64,000 bases of DNA, taken from positions 1-64,000 of the forward strand of contig JANRJM010000019.1 of assembly GCA_033763975.1 (NCBI GenBank). The letters are read 5' to 3'. The stretch is from Planctomycetota bacterium (GTDB lineage Bacteria > Planctomycetota > Phycisphaerae > Phycisphaerales > UBA1924). The translations under genes were made by a program, and so were the position numbers. A model generated the notes under the pieces. It ran no database searches. It had not been told where the DNA came from and saw nothing but the letters and a program-made list of their open reading frames with translations. This document shows, piece by piece, positions 33,254 to 44,054 of the stretch. Each line of letters starts with the position of its first letter. Within the stretch, counting starts at the first letter, position 1.

Positions 33254-34360
33254 ATGCGCGCGGTGCTGGCACGGACGGCGGCGATCGCCGGAGATCGCGG
33301 GTGGCGCGGCGGACGGAGGCGTCGCCCGCGACAGACGCCTGGCAGGCCGGGGGCGTTCCGCCATGCGGGCGGATTCATCATGCTCGCGATGCTGCTCGCC
33401 CCGGCGATCTGCTTCGTCGCGGGCGCAACCGGCTGCGATCGGCCGGCGCCGAAATCGCCAGAGCCCCCGACGCCGCGAGAGACATACGCGGCGGTCGCGA
33501 CGGTGGGCATGGTCGCGGACGTCGTCCGCGAGGTCGCGGGCGATCGCGCTACGGTCGCGGGCCTGATGGGCGCGGGCGTCGACCCGCATCTGTACAAGCC
33601 CACGCGCAGCGACGTCGAGCGGCTGCTCGCTGCGGACGTGATCTTCTACAACGGGCTGCTGCTGGAAGGACGCATGACCGACACGCTCGTCCGGGCCGCG
33701 TCGTCGGGCAAGAAGGTGCACGCCGTCACCGAACTGCTCGACGAGCAGTACCTGCTCGAGCCCGAGGCCATGGAAGGGCACCCGGACCCGCACGTGTGGA
33801 TGGACCCCCGCGCCTGGGCGAAGGCGGTGGAAGTCGTCCGTGACACGCTCGTCGAGTTCGACCCCGCGGGCGAGGCCGGGTACCGGGCCCGCGCGGACGC
33901 GTACCTCGCCCGGGTCGCCGAGCTCGACGCGTACGCCCAGCGCGTGCTGGGCAGCGTGCCCGAGGGCCGGCGGGTGCTCGTGACGGCCCACGACGCGTTC
34001 AACTACTTCGGGCGCCGGTACGGGTTCGAGGTCGTCGGCATCCAGGGCCTCTCGACCGAGTCGGAGGCGGGCGTGCAGGACATCGAGCGCCTCGTGAGCC
34101 TGCTGGTCGACCGAAGGATCGGCGCGGTCTTCGTCGAGTCCACCGTGTCGTCGCGCAACGTCGAGGCGCTCATCGCCGGGGCGAGGGCGAAGGGGCACGA
34201 CGTCGCCATCGGCGGGCGCCTCTTCAGCGACGCCATGGGCGACGAGGGCACGTACGAGGGCACGTACATCGGCATGATCGACCACAACGTCACGGTGATC
34301 GCGCGAGCGCTGGGGGGCGAGGCGCCCGAGGGCGGCATGCAGGGCAGGCTGGGCAAGTAG
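33254..34360 (+). CDS. Metal ABC transporter substrate-binding lipoprotein (ZnuA/MntA-type)
   Basis: A 368-residue cluster A-I binding protein. An unusually long basic N-region (about 40 residues) precedes the hydrophobic segment, which ends in AGATGC, a weak lipobox with Cys near residue 60. Metal ligands: [21 protein letters not shown] and a late Glu/Asp region ([12 protein letters not shown] and MIDHN). The spacer and the His-His pattern fit Mn, Zn or Fe binding. A GGAGG Shine-Dalgarno lies about 7 nt before ATG 33254; TACCAT at 33217 gives a roughly 30-nt leader. The ATPase gene follows 14 bp later. Confidence 0.92.
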   Translation: MRAVLARTAAIAGDRGWRGGRRRRPRQTPGRPGAFRHAGGFIMLAMLLAPAICFVAGATGCDRPAPKSPEPPTPRETYAAVATVGMVADVVREVAGDRATVAGLMGAGVDPHLYKPTRSDVERLLAADVIFYNGLLLEGRMTDTLVRAASSGKKVHAVTELLDEQYLLEPEAMEGHPDPHVWMDPRAWAKAVEVVRDTLVEFDPAGEAGYRARADAYLARVAELDAYAQRVLGSVPEGRRVLVTAHDAFNYFGRRYGFEVVGIQGLSTESEAGVQDIERLVSLLVDRRIGAVFVESTVSSRNVEALIAGARAKGHDVAIGGRLFSDAMGDEGTYEGTYIGMIDHNVTVIARALGGEAPEGGMQGRLGK

Positions 34361-34374
34361 GAAGGACACGCGCC

Positions 34375-35205
34375 ATGGAAGGCAACGCGCAGCAGGCGTC
34401 CGCAGCACCGGGCGTGTTCCGGCGTCCGGAGCACTCGGCGCAGAGCCCGCTCTCGGTGCACGCGGTGACGGTCGCGTACGACCGCAAGCCGGTGCTGTGG
34501 GACGTGGACTACGACGCGCCGCCGGGGAACCTCATCGCCATCGTGGGCCCCAACGGCGCGGGCAAGAGCACGCTGATCCGCGCGTGCCTGGGGCTGGTGC
34601 CCCGTGCGTCGGGGCAGGTGGCGTTCTGGGGCGAGGACTACGCGCGGGTGCGCGGGCGCATCGGCTACGTGCCGCAGCGCGAGAGCGTGGACTGGGACTT
34701 TCCCGTCTCGGCCCTCGACGTGGTGTGCATGGGGCGGTACCGCAGCATCGGCTGGTTCCGCCCGGTGACGAGGCGCCACCTGGACGCGGCCCGCGCACAC
34801 CTGGAGCGCGTCGGCATCGCGCACTTGGCGGACCGCCAGATCAGCCAGCTCTCCGGGGGGCAGCAGCAGCGGGTGTTCCTGGCGCGGGCCCTGGCGCAGG
34901 AGGCGGACCTGTACTTCATGGACGAGCCGTTCGCGGGCGTCGACGCCGCGACCGAGCGCGCGATCCTCGAAGTGCTCCGCGCGATGCGCGCCGGCGGCAA
35001 GACGGTCATCGTGGTGCACCACGACCTGCAGACCGTCGCCGAGTACTTCGACCACGTCATCCTGCTCAACATGCGCGTGGTGGCGTCGGGCCCGGTCTCG
35101 CAGGTCTTCACGCGCGAGAACCTGCAGAAGACCTACGGCGGGCGGCTGACGCTGCTCTCCGAGGCGTCCGAGGCCCTCGCGCGGGCGGCGTCGGGAGACC
35201 GCTGA
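34375..35205 (+). CDS. Metal ABC transporter ATP-binding protein
   Basis: A 276-residue ABC ATPase: Walker [10 protein letters not shown] (near residue 60), Q-loop [19 protein letters not shown] typical of Mn/Zn importers, signature LSGGQQQR, Walker B LYFMDEP and H-loop VVHHD. It powers uptake through the two permeases that follow. Its stop codon overlaps the first permease start by one base (TGATG). A 25-residue flexible N-terminal tail precedes the domain. Confidence 0.95.
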   Translation: MEGNAQQASAAPGVFRRPEHSAQSPLSVHAVTVAYDRKPVLWDVDYDAPPGNLIAIVGPNGAGKSTLIRACLGLVPRASGQVAFWGEDYARVRGRIGYVPQRESVDWDFPVSALDVVCMGRYRSIGWFRPVTRRHLDAARAHLERVGIAHLADRQISQLSGGQQQRVFLARALAQEADLYFMDEPFAGVDAATERAILEVLRAMRAGGKTVIVVHHDLQTVAEYFDHVILLNMRVVASGPVSQVFTRENLQKTYGGRLTLLSEASEALARAASGDR

Positions 35206-36593
35206 TGCTCGCGCCCGCGCCCGCCGACTGGCCGACATTCGACCGCGTGCTCGACACGCTCCTCCTCCGCGCGGGCTTCAACACCAACACGGTCATCATC
35301 GGCACCACGCTGCTCGGGCTGGCGGCGGGCGTGGTGGGGGTGTTCGCGCTCCTGCGCAAGCGATCGCTCACGACCGACGCGCTCAGCCACGCCACGCTGC
35401 CGGGCATCACGCTCGCCTTTCTCATCGTCTCCGCCTTCGGGGGCGAGGGCCGCTCGCTCCCGGTGCTGCTGCTGGGCGCCACGGCGACGGGCGTGCTCGG
35501 CGTCGTGTGCATCCAGGCGATGCTGCGCCACACGCGCCTGCGCGAAGACGCGGCGATCGGCGTCGTGCTCAGCGTGTTCTTCGGCGCGGGGGTCGTGGGC
35601 CTCAGTTACATCCAGAAGAACGCGTCGAGCGGCGCCGCGGGCCTCAACACGTTCATCTACGGGCAGACCGCCGCCATGCGCGTGTCGGACGCCTGGCTCA
35701 TGGGCGGGCTGGCGATCGGCGCGGTGGCGGCGTCGGCGGCGCTGCTCAAGGAGTTCACACTCGTCTGCTTCGACGATGCGTTCGCCAAGGTCGGCGGGTG
35801 GCCGGTGTCGCTGATCGACCTGCTGATGATGGCGCTCGTGGTGCTGGTCACGGTCGCGGGGCTGCAGGCCGTGGGCCTCATCCTGGTTGTCGCCATGCTC
35901 ATCATCCCGGCGGTGTCGGCGCGATTCTGGACGCAGCGCCTGTGGCTGCTCGTGGTGCTCGCGGGCGTGATCGGGGCGACGAGCGGGTACCTGGGGTCGG
36001 TGCTCTCGGCGCTCCTGCCCCGCAAGCCAGCGGGCGCGGTGATCGTGCTCACCAGCGGCGTGATCTTCGGCGTGAGCCTGATGGGCGCGCCCGCCCGCGG
36101 GTTCGTCGCCTCGGCGGTGCGCCGCGTGCGCACGCGGCTGGGCATCGCGACGGACCACCTGCTGGAGGTGGCGCACGACCGGCGCGACGGACGCGGCGCC
36201 GGGCTCAGCGCGCGCGACGTCGCGGGCGTGGGCGCGGAACGGGGCTGGCCCGCGTGGTTCGGGCGCGCGGTCCTCTGGACGCTGCGGGCGCGGGGCCTGG
36301 CGACCACCGATGAGGGCGGGCTGCGCCTGACGGACGCCGGACGGTCTCGCGGGGCGCGCGTGAGCCGCAACCACCGCCTGTGGGCGCAGTATCTCATCAG
36401 CCACGCGGACGTCGCGCCCAGCCACGTGGACTGGTCGGCGGACCAGGTAGAGCACGTGCTGCCCGACGAGGTGGTGGAGGCGCTCGAAGCGCAGCTCGCG
36501 GAGGGTGCGGGCGTCCGATCGGGGAGCGATTCGGGCGGCGCTGTGACGGGTTCGTCGCCGCAGCCGCCGGCGCCTGGGAGGGCGCACGCGTGA
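35205..36593 (+). CDS. Metal ABC permease fused to a DtxR-like domain (first)
   Basis: A 462-residue protein. Residues 1-290 are an ABC-3 family permease with eight or nine helices: RKRSLTTDALSHATLPGI, GAAGLNTFIYGQTA, and GLILVVAMLIIPAVSARF. After the last helix, residues about 305-430 form a soluble module similar to DtxR/MntR: TDHLLEVAHDRRDG, a winged helix region, LRLTDAGRSRGARVSRNHRLWAQYL, then DWSADQVEHVLPDEV. The His of HRLW and the Glu-His of VEH align with regulator metal ligands; others are changed. A disordered Gly/Ser/Pro tail ends the protein. Coupled to the ATPase by a 1-nt overlap and to the next permease by 4 nt. Confidence 0.88.
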   Translation: MLAPAPADWPTFDRVLDTLLLRAGFNTNTVIIGTTLLGLAAGVVGVFALLRKRSLTTDALSHATLPGITLAFLIVSAFGGEGRSLPVLLLGATATGVLGVVCIQAMLRHTRLREDAAIGVVLSVFFGAGVVGLSYIQKNASSGAAGLNTFIYGQTAAMRVSDAWLMGGLAIGAVAASAALLKEFTLVCFDDAFAKVGGWPVSLIDLLMMALVVLVTVAGLQAVGLILVVAMLIIPAVSARFWTQRLWLLVVLAGVIGATSGYLGSVLSALLPRKPAGAVIVLTSGVIFGVSLMGAPARGFVASAVRRVRTRLGIATDHLLEVAHDRRDGRGAGLSARDVAGVGAERGWPAWFGRAVLWTLRARGLATTDEGGLRLTDAGRSRGARVSRNHRLWAQYLISHADVAPSHVDWSADQVEHVLPDEVVEALEAQLAEGAGVRSGSDSGGAVTGSSPQPPAPGRAHA

Positions 36594-37912
36594 CGCTCTC
36601 GCCCGGCGCCGATCTTTTTCCCTTGCTGGCGGGCGTGCTCGCGGCGCTCACGTGCGGGCTGCTGGGCAACTTCCTGGTGCTCCGGCGCCTGAGCCTGATG
36701 GGCGACGCGATCAGCCACAGCGTGCTGCCCGGGCTCGTCATCGCGTTCATCGTGTCGGCCACGCGCAGCCCGGTGGCGATGTTCGTCGGGGCGGCGGCGG
36801 CGGGGGTGGTGACCGTCGCGCTCGTGGAACTGGTGAAGCGACTGGGGCGGGTCGAGCCGGGCGCGGCGATGGGCGTGGTCTTCAGCGTGCTGTTCGCGCT
36901 GGGCGTGCTGCTGGTCGAGCACGCCGCCCGCGCGGTGGATCTCGACGCCGATTGCGTGCTGCACGGGCAGCTCGAGACCCTCGCGTGGTATGGCGCGCCG
37001 GCGCGCTGGGGCGAGGTCGGGCTCACCGAGGCGATCAACGCCGCCCCGCGCCAGGTCGTCGTGCTCGTCGTTGCGTGCCTGGCGACGGCGGCGTTCGTCA
37101 CGCTGCTGTTCAAGGAACTGCGCCTGGCGGCGTTCGACCCCGGGCTCGCGACGGTGCAGGGGTTCAGCGCCGAACTGCTGCACTACGCGCTCATGATCTT
37201 CGTCGCGATCGCCACCGTCGCGTCGTTCGAGGCCGTCGGATCGATCCTGGTCATCGCGATGCTCGTGTGCCCGGCGGCGTCGGCGCGGATGGTGACCGAT
37301 CGGCTGCGCGCGCAGATCCTGTGGAGCGCCGGGTTCGCGGTCGCGGGGGGCGTGCTGGGGTACGTCGCGGCGTCGGGCGTGCCGGCGCTCTTCGGCAAGG
37401 ACAGCGTCAACGCCGCGGGCTCGATGGCGGTCGTCTCGGGCATGATCCTCGCGGGCGCGATCGTCGCGTCGCCCCGGCACGGGCTGGCGGCGAAGTGGCT
37501 CCGGCGCCGCGCGCTCGCCGGCTCGGTAGGCGTCGATGACGTGCTGGGCGTGCTGTTCCGTGCGCGCGAGGGTGGGCGCACGCGGGTCGCGCTGGCGGCG
37601 CTGTCGCCCCTCCCGCTCGGGCGCCCGCTCGACGCCGTGCTCGCTCGCGCCGCGCGGGACGGCCTGGTGACCCTGCACGCGGCCGAGGTCGAACTGACCG
37701 GGCGCGGGCTGAGCGCCGCGGCGAACGTCGTGCGGCGGCACCGCCTGTGGGAGTGCTACCTCGTCGCCGAAGCGGGCGTCGCGCCGGATCACGTGCACCT
37801 GAGCGCCGAGCGCCTGGAGCACGCGCCGGTGCAGCCGGGCTCGGATGCCCGCGCAGACCCGCACGGACGGGTGATCCCGGCGGTGTCGGAGCCCCCCAAC
37901 CTCGGGCACTGA
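36590..37912 (+). CDS. Metal ABC permease fused to a DtxR-like domain (second)
   Basis: A 440-residue protein. Residues 1-290 are an ABC-3 permease (GNFLVLRRLSLMGDAISHSVLPGLVIAF, LLFKELRLAAFDPGLA, SILVIAMLVCPAASARM). Residues about 308-435 form a DtxR-like module: GVDDVLGVLFRAREGG, LARAARDGLVTLHAAEVELTGRG, NVVRRHRLWECYLV, SAERLEHAP and DPHGRVIP. The blocks RRHRLWE, ERLEH and DPHG...IP match the stand-alone regulator encoded 3.4 kb upstream, including likely metal ligands. GTG start overlaps the first permease stop (GTGA), with GGGAGG upstream. It ends the metal operon. Confidence 0.88.
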   Translation: MTLSPGADLFPLLAGVLAALTCGLLGNFLVLRRLSLMGDAISHSVLPGLVIAFIVSATRSPVAMFVGAAAAGVVTVALVELVKRLGRVEPGAAMGVVFSVLFALGVLLVEHAARAVDLDADCVLHGQLETLAWYGAPARWGEVGLTEAINAAPRQVVVLVVACLATAAFVTLLFKELRLAAFDPGLATVQGFSAELLHYALMIFVAIATVASFEAVGSILVIAMLVCPAASARMVTDRLRAQILWSAGFAVAGGVLGYVAASGVPALFGKDSVNAAGSMAVVSGMILAGAIVASPRHGLAAKWLRRRALAGSVGVDDVLGVLFRAREGGRTRVALAALSPLPLGRPLDAVLARAARDGLVTLHAAEVELTGRGLSAAANVVRRHRLWECYLVAEAGVAPDHVHLSAERLEHAPVQPGSDARADPHGRVIPAVSEPPNLGH

Positions 37913-38041
37913 CCGGGTGTTTCGCGGGCCGGTTATCTGTCGCCGGTCCGTCTGCGCGCAGAACCGCGCGCTCGCCGAGGCGCGAGTCCGACCGCCGCGC
38001 CACAGCACGGCGTGCCCCGGGCCGATAGTGGAACGCCTCCT

Positions 38042-40747
<2,706 letters not shown>

Positions 40748-40810
40748 GCCGCGCACCCGGCCGGTTGCCACCGGCGACGGGAGTACGCTGCTCCCGAAGC
40801 GAGGTGATCG

Positions 40811-41260
40811 GTGCACGAGCCAGGCCATGCCAACCCGCCCTCTGTCACGCCCGCAGTCGGCATCGATGCCCAGGGCCCGCCGCCACCGTCGAAGATCACC
40901 GGCCCGTGGCGGGTCATCGCGCTGTGCGCCGCGTCGCTCGCCGTCATGGCGCCGTGGCCGCTGCTGGGCATCCTGGCCACGCAGTCGCTCTTTGACCGCA
41001 GTTCCGAGGCGTTCATGCTGTTCGGGGGCATTACCTTGTTCCCCCTTCTGATCCTGGCGATCTTCGGCGTCACATCCGAGGACGTGCTCATCACGCTGAT
41101 GATGCTCGTGTGGGCGGCGGCCGTGGTGGTCCCTGATCTCTGGCTGCGCCGCCGCCTGCGATCATGGGCGGCGGTCAGCGTGCTGCTGGTCGTGCAGTCG
41201 GGATTCTCGTTCGCGCAGGCCGCGATGGGCGCGATGCTGATCCTCGGCAAGAGCGTCTGA
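40811..41260 (+). CDS. Small four-helix membrane protein of unknown function
   Basis: A 149-residue protein: a 30-residue Pro-rich N-terminus, then about four membrane segments (32-55, 65-83, 88-105, 118-142). No family recognised. The GTG start is supported by an excellent Shine-Dalgarno, GAGGTGATC, with its core 6 nt upstream. It follows the histidine kinase by 63 bp on the same strand. Confidence 0.65.
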   Translation: MHEPGHANPPSVTPAVGIDAQGPPPPSKITGPWRVIALCAASLAVMAPWPLLGILATQSLFDRSSEAFMLFGGITLFPLLILAIFGVTSEDVLITLMMLVWAAAVVVPDLWLRRRLRSWAAVSVLLVVQSGFSFAQAAMGAMLILGKSV

Positions 41261-41477
41261 GGGACCGCGGAAGCGTGTTCTCGCGTCGTCTCGTGCGTGT
41301 GTGGGCCGGCCGCACGGCCGCGGTGCCGGGACACCGGTCTTACGACCGCCCGCCCGCGGCGCACGACACAAGTCCACGGCTCGGGAACGCACGCGCCGAG
41401 CGCGTGCCGCCGGCCGCGCACGAGGTTTCGATCGCTCACGCGGCGTGTGCTCGTGAAGTCCGCTTCGGAGGTTCCGC
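41261..41477. other. Gap without a supported gene, upstream of the methyltransferase
   Basis: 217 bp of GC-rich DNA. Open frames pass through but none has a recognisable product or start. The end carries a GGAGG Shine-Dalgarno (about 41467) for the methyltransferase start at 41478. Confidence 0.4.
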
Positions 41478-41969
41478 ATGTCCGCGCCACGCAGCCCCGA
41501 CGCGAACCAGCAGGCCGCGGTCCCGTTCTACGACGCGACCTACACCCGCTTTGACAAGGACGTGTACCGCGAGATCCGCCGGGCGACGTGGGGCGAGGAC
41601 ATCGGGCAGAACAGTTGGATGACCGCCGCCGAGCAGGACCGCTTCATCCAGTGGTGTGCGGTCGGGGCGCAGCACCACCTGCTCGACATCGCGTGCGGCT
41701 CGGGCGGCCCCACCCTCCGGATCGCCGAGCGGACAGGCGCGGCGGTGACCGGCGTCGACGTGCACCCCGACGGCATCGCGGCGGCGCGACACCAGGCGGC
41801 GGCGCGAAGCCTGGCATCGAATGCGACGTTCGTGGTCCAGGATGCCGGCCGTCGGCTGGAGTTCGCCGACGCCACGTTCGGCTTCGCGCAGATCGGCGCA
41901 CGGGCATCGATCCCTCTGCGAGAACTCGGCCGTGCCGGCGCATGGATCCTCAACGCAGGGGTACGGTAA
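41478..41969 (+). pseudogene. Truncated SAM-dependent methyltransferase
   Basis: A 163-residue product with the N-terminal half of a class I methyltransferase: FYDATYTRFDKDVYREIRRATWGEDIGQNSWMT-type start, motif I LLDIACGSGGPTLRI (about residue 70), and VTGVDVHPDGIAAARHQAA. Homology stops after LEFADATF, where the DAxxxxDxxxH motif and the rest of the fold should follow; the last 30 residues look unrelated. A short segment in another frame (41972-42046, containing GEHTKAFNGGDYTEVI) may be a displaced C-terminal remnant, implying an internal deletion plus frameshift. Active enzyme is unlikely. Confidence 0.6.
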
Positions 41970-42141
41970 TGTTCCTCGGAGAGCACACAAAGGCCTTCAA
42001 CGGAGGCGACTACACCGAGGTGATCGGAAGTGTCGGGCTGCAGTGAAACTTCTGAGGCGGACATCGCTCCGCCGAAGCCGTCGTTTCGCAGAGACCTTCG
42101 CTTCGCTCAAGCGGCCTTCGTCGACGCCGCCGGGCACGCCG

Positions 42142-43002
42142 CTACTCAAGCCCGTGGAGCAGCACCGCGCCCGTGCCCAGGGCGTCGAGCAGCTCTCGCA
42201 GGCATGCCTCCTCATCCTTCGGCGAGACGGAGACGCGGAGCATCGGATGCTTCTCCGGGCGTTCGACGGTGAGCAGTTGAGAGATGTCATAGAGGCGGTT
42301 CGTCCACAGCTCGATTCGAGCGTCGCACCCATTCACGAAACTCGAATACTTCTGGGTTTCCCACGCCGGAGGCGGCGTGCGCTGCGAAGAGCCCGGCCAC
42401 GACCACTTCTTGTACCCCAGGCCATCGAGAACCGCTTCGAGATGTTGACGAGTCGGGGCCCCTTCGTCCAGCGCTATCAGCGCGGGTGTCAGGCTCTCCG
42501 GATCCCTGGACAGTCCCGCCACGAGATCGGCGAACGAGCCCGCGATCGGAATCTCGAGCGGTTCATCCGCGGAGGTCTCGCCCGGCTCAACGTGGGTAAT
42601 CGAGGGTTCCCCGTTCGGGCCGCTTACGCGGTAGTCCAGGCAGCACCACCAGTGCCCGTCGCCGAAGAGCGGCACGAGCCTTTCCGCAAGCCCCCATTCG
42701 TCAGCGGCGACGCCCCGCAGCTCCACGATATCATCGCCGGAGCCACCACCAACGCCGGGGATCGAACGTATGTGATAGCTCTTCCGCGCGAAGGACTGTG
42801 CCGGTGGTTTCTTCTTCAACGTGAACCGGTTGAGCCGTAACCTCGCGCCGTTTCGGACGAGCAGCAGCGATCTCAGTTCCTCCGGCAGCCTCACGCCGAG
42901 CACGCGTTCCGCGTCCTTGATCGCGGCTTGCGTCGCCGGGGTATCCGTCTCTTCGGGGCGAAGCTTCGCGAGAACCTCGGCCGGTGATCTGGACTTCGCC
43001 AT
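42142..43002 (-). CDS. SMI1/KNR4 (SUKH) family protein
   Basis: A 286-residue protein. The N-terminal SUKH domain shows AIKDAERVLGVRLPEELRSLLLVRNGARL (about 28-56), IRSIPGVGG..IVEL, and LVPLFGDGHWWCCLDYR (about 105-121). Many bacterial SUKH proteins are immunity proteins against secreted nuclease toxins; none is encoded nearby. The C-terminal 110 residues (after TPALIALDEGA) form a second, unrecognised region. ATG 43002 has a TAGAGT box 8 nt upstream on its strand. Codon use and moderate GC fit the atypical 41.5-45.5 kb region. Confidence 0.82.
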   Translation of the reverse strand: MAKSRSPAEVLAKLRPEETDTPATQAAIKDAERVLGVRLPEELRSLLLVRNGARLRLNRFTLKKKPPAQSFARKSYHIRSIPGVGGGSGDDIVELRGVAADEWGLAERLVPLFGDGHWWCCLDYRVSGPNGEPSITHVEPGETSADEPLEIPIAGSFADLVAGLSRDPESLTPALIALDEGAPTRQHLEAVLDGLGYKKWSWPGSSQRTPPPAWETQKYSSFVNGCDARIELWTNRLYDISQLLTVERPEKHPMLRVSVSPKDEEACLRELLDALGTGAVLLHGLE

Positions 43003-43167
43003 TGCCAATCACTCTAGCGGGGTATTCCTCCCGTTTCACTCTGCAGCCACGCGGCGCGCAGAGTGCCACCGGATGTTGATCTCCCCACGACCCAGTTTCA
43101 AAGCGTCTCCGGCGACGACGAATGCTGCCGTCGTGTGCGGATGTCACCCGGTGACCGAGCGAGACTG

Positions 43168-43203
43168 AAAACGACAACCCCCGCGTCTTGCGACACGGGG
43201 GTT
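43168..43203 (-). terminator. Terminator-like hairpin, duplicate of 45500-45535
   Basis: On the minus strand an AACCCCCGTGTC stem with a GCAA tetraloop and complementary arm is followed by GTCGTTTT. 33 of 36 bases equal the hairpin at 45500-45535, in direct orientation. No minus-strand gene ends just before it, so it appears to be an orphan copy. Confidence 0.75.
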
Positions 43204-43401
43204 CGTCATTTCCAAAAGTAGAGGACGAGAGGCGGTGTGACGAACCTCTTCCCAAAGCCCCGGAGACACGAAGCGAGGGCGCGGACGCCCGGCAGGTTCA
43301 ATCGGCCGCCGCGGGTTACTCGTGGGAGCCCCTTTCGTTGACGCTGCGCCAAGGGCGATCGCCTGCACGCACGTGCCTCGGTGCGATGCCGGGGGTCCGG
43401 C

Positions 43402-43556
43402 CGCCGGCTTCCCCTGGCCTATGACCAGCTCCGCCGCGCCGCCGAATCACATTTGGCGGGGCAACAAAACGCCCACACCTCTCGGCCACCGCCATGGTCC
43501 ACGAGGCGTACCTACGGCTCGTCGGTCCGCGACAGGTGCCATGGGCCGGCCGCGGC
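43402..43556 (+). pseudogene. Frameshifted remnant of an ECF-like RNA polymerase sigma factor
   Basis: In one frame 43402-43479 reads RRLPLAYDQLRRAAESHLAG then QQNAHT; shifting by one base at about 43479, 43479-43556 reads LSATAMVHEAYLRLVG then PRQVPWAGRG. Together they form the region 2 of a planctomycete-type ECF sigma factor, whose usual text is HTLSATALVHEAYLRLVG. One missing C explains the frameshift. The protein also lacks everything after PWAGRG, including region 4, and no clear start is visible. It is a decayed fragment. Confidence 0.75.
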
Positions 43557-44054
43557 CAGCCTCCCTGCGCCCCGAGTTGAAGACGGGGCCGCTGTCGCTT
43601 CCATCCGGACTTTGCAGGATTGAACCGACCCCGCGCGACCCCGGAGGCCCGCAAAGCCTCCGAAGTGCGCGTGCACCTGAGGCGATGGCGGTGTATACTC
43701 ACTCTGCACAGCGCGGTAATGGGGCCAGGCTAACTCCTCTGGGGATTGTCGAGCCAAACCGGACTTGACCGCAGGAAACCGCAGTCTGGAAGGGCCAATC
43801 GCAGATGAATACCAACTCTCATAGCCGGGTGCCCTGGGCCGCCCACCCTCGGACCGACGGCTCGCCTCGCATCCGATCAGATGCACCAGTCAAGCCCGTG
43901 GTTGTGAGGACAGGTCCTGCCCGGTGTGGGCAACTTCGCGGAATGGGAAGGAAGGGGTCGAACTTGAGCTCTCAAACTCTCCCTGTCCGCGCGATGACAC
44001 GGTGTTCGACTCGGGGGGGGGGCGAAATGGAAGTGCGCGGCGCGGTTTGACTGG
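43557..44054. other. Region between the sigma relic and the HAF-repeat gene
   Basis: About 500 bp of lower-GC DNA without a convincing gene. It holds a good -10 sequence TATACT (43694-43699), possibly the promoter of the HAF-repeat gene with a long leader. An open frame from ATG 43805 to 44050 encodes 81 residues without similarity; another in-frame ATG is at 43994. A G10 tract (44013-44022) ends the region. Confidence 0.4.
44013..44022 (+). repeat. Homopolymeric tract of ten G
   Basis: Ten consecutive G residues lie 32 bp before the only in-frame start (TTG) of the HAF-repeat gene. Losing one G would join ATG 43994 to the HAF frame without a stop codon, giving a better signal-peptide N-terminus. 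Confidence 0.85.

Noticed and set aside
42142-43002. Polymorphic toxin-immunity locus suggested by the SUKH protein
   Set aside because: No toxin, secretion-linked repeat protein or other immunity gene lies nearby; a single SUKH protein is insufficient.
43805-44050. An 81-codon open frame upstream of the HAF-repeat gene
   Set aside because: No similarity and no ribosome site that clearly fits; kept only as part of the G10-tract discussion.
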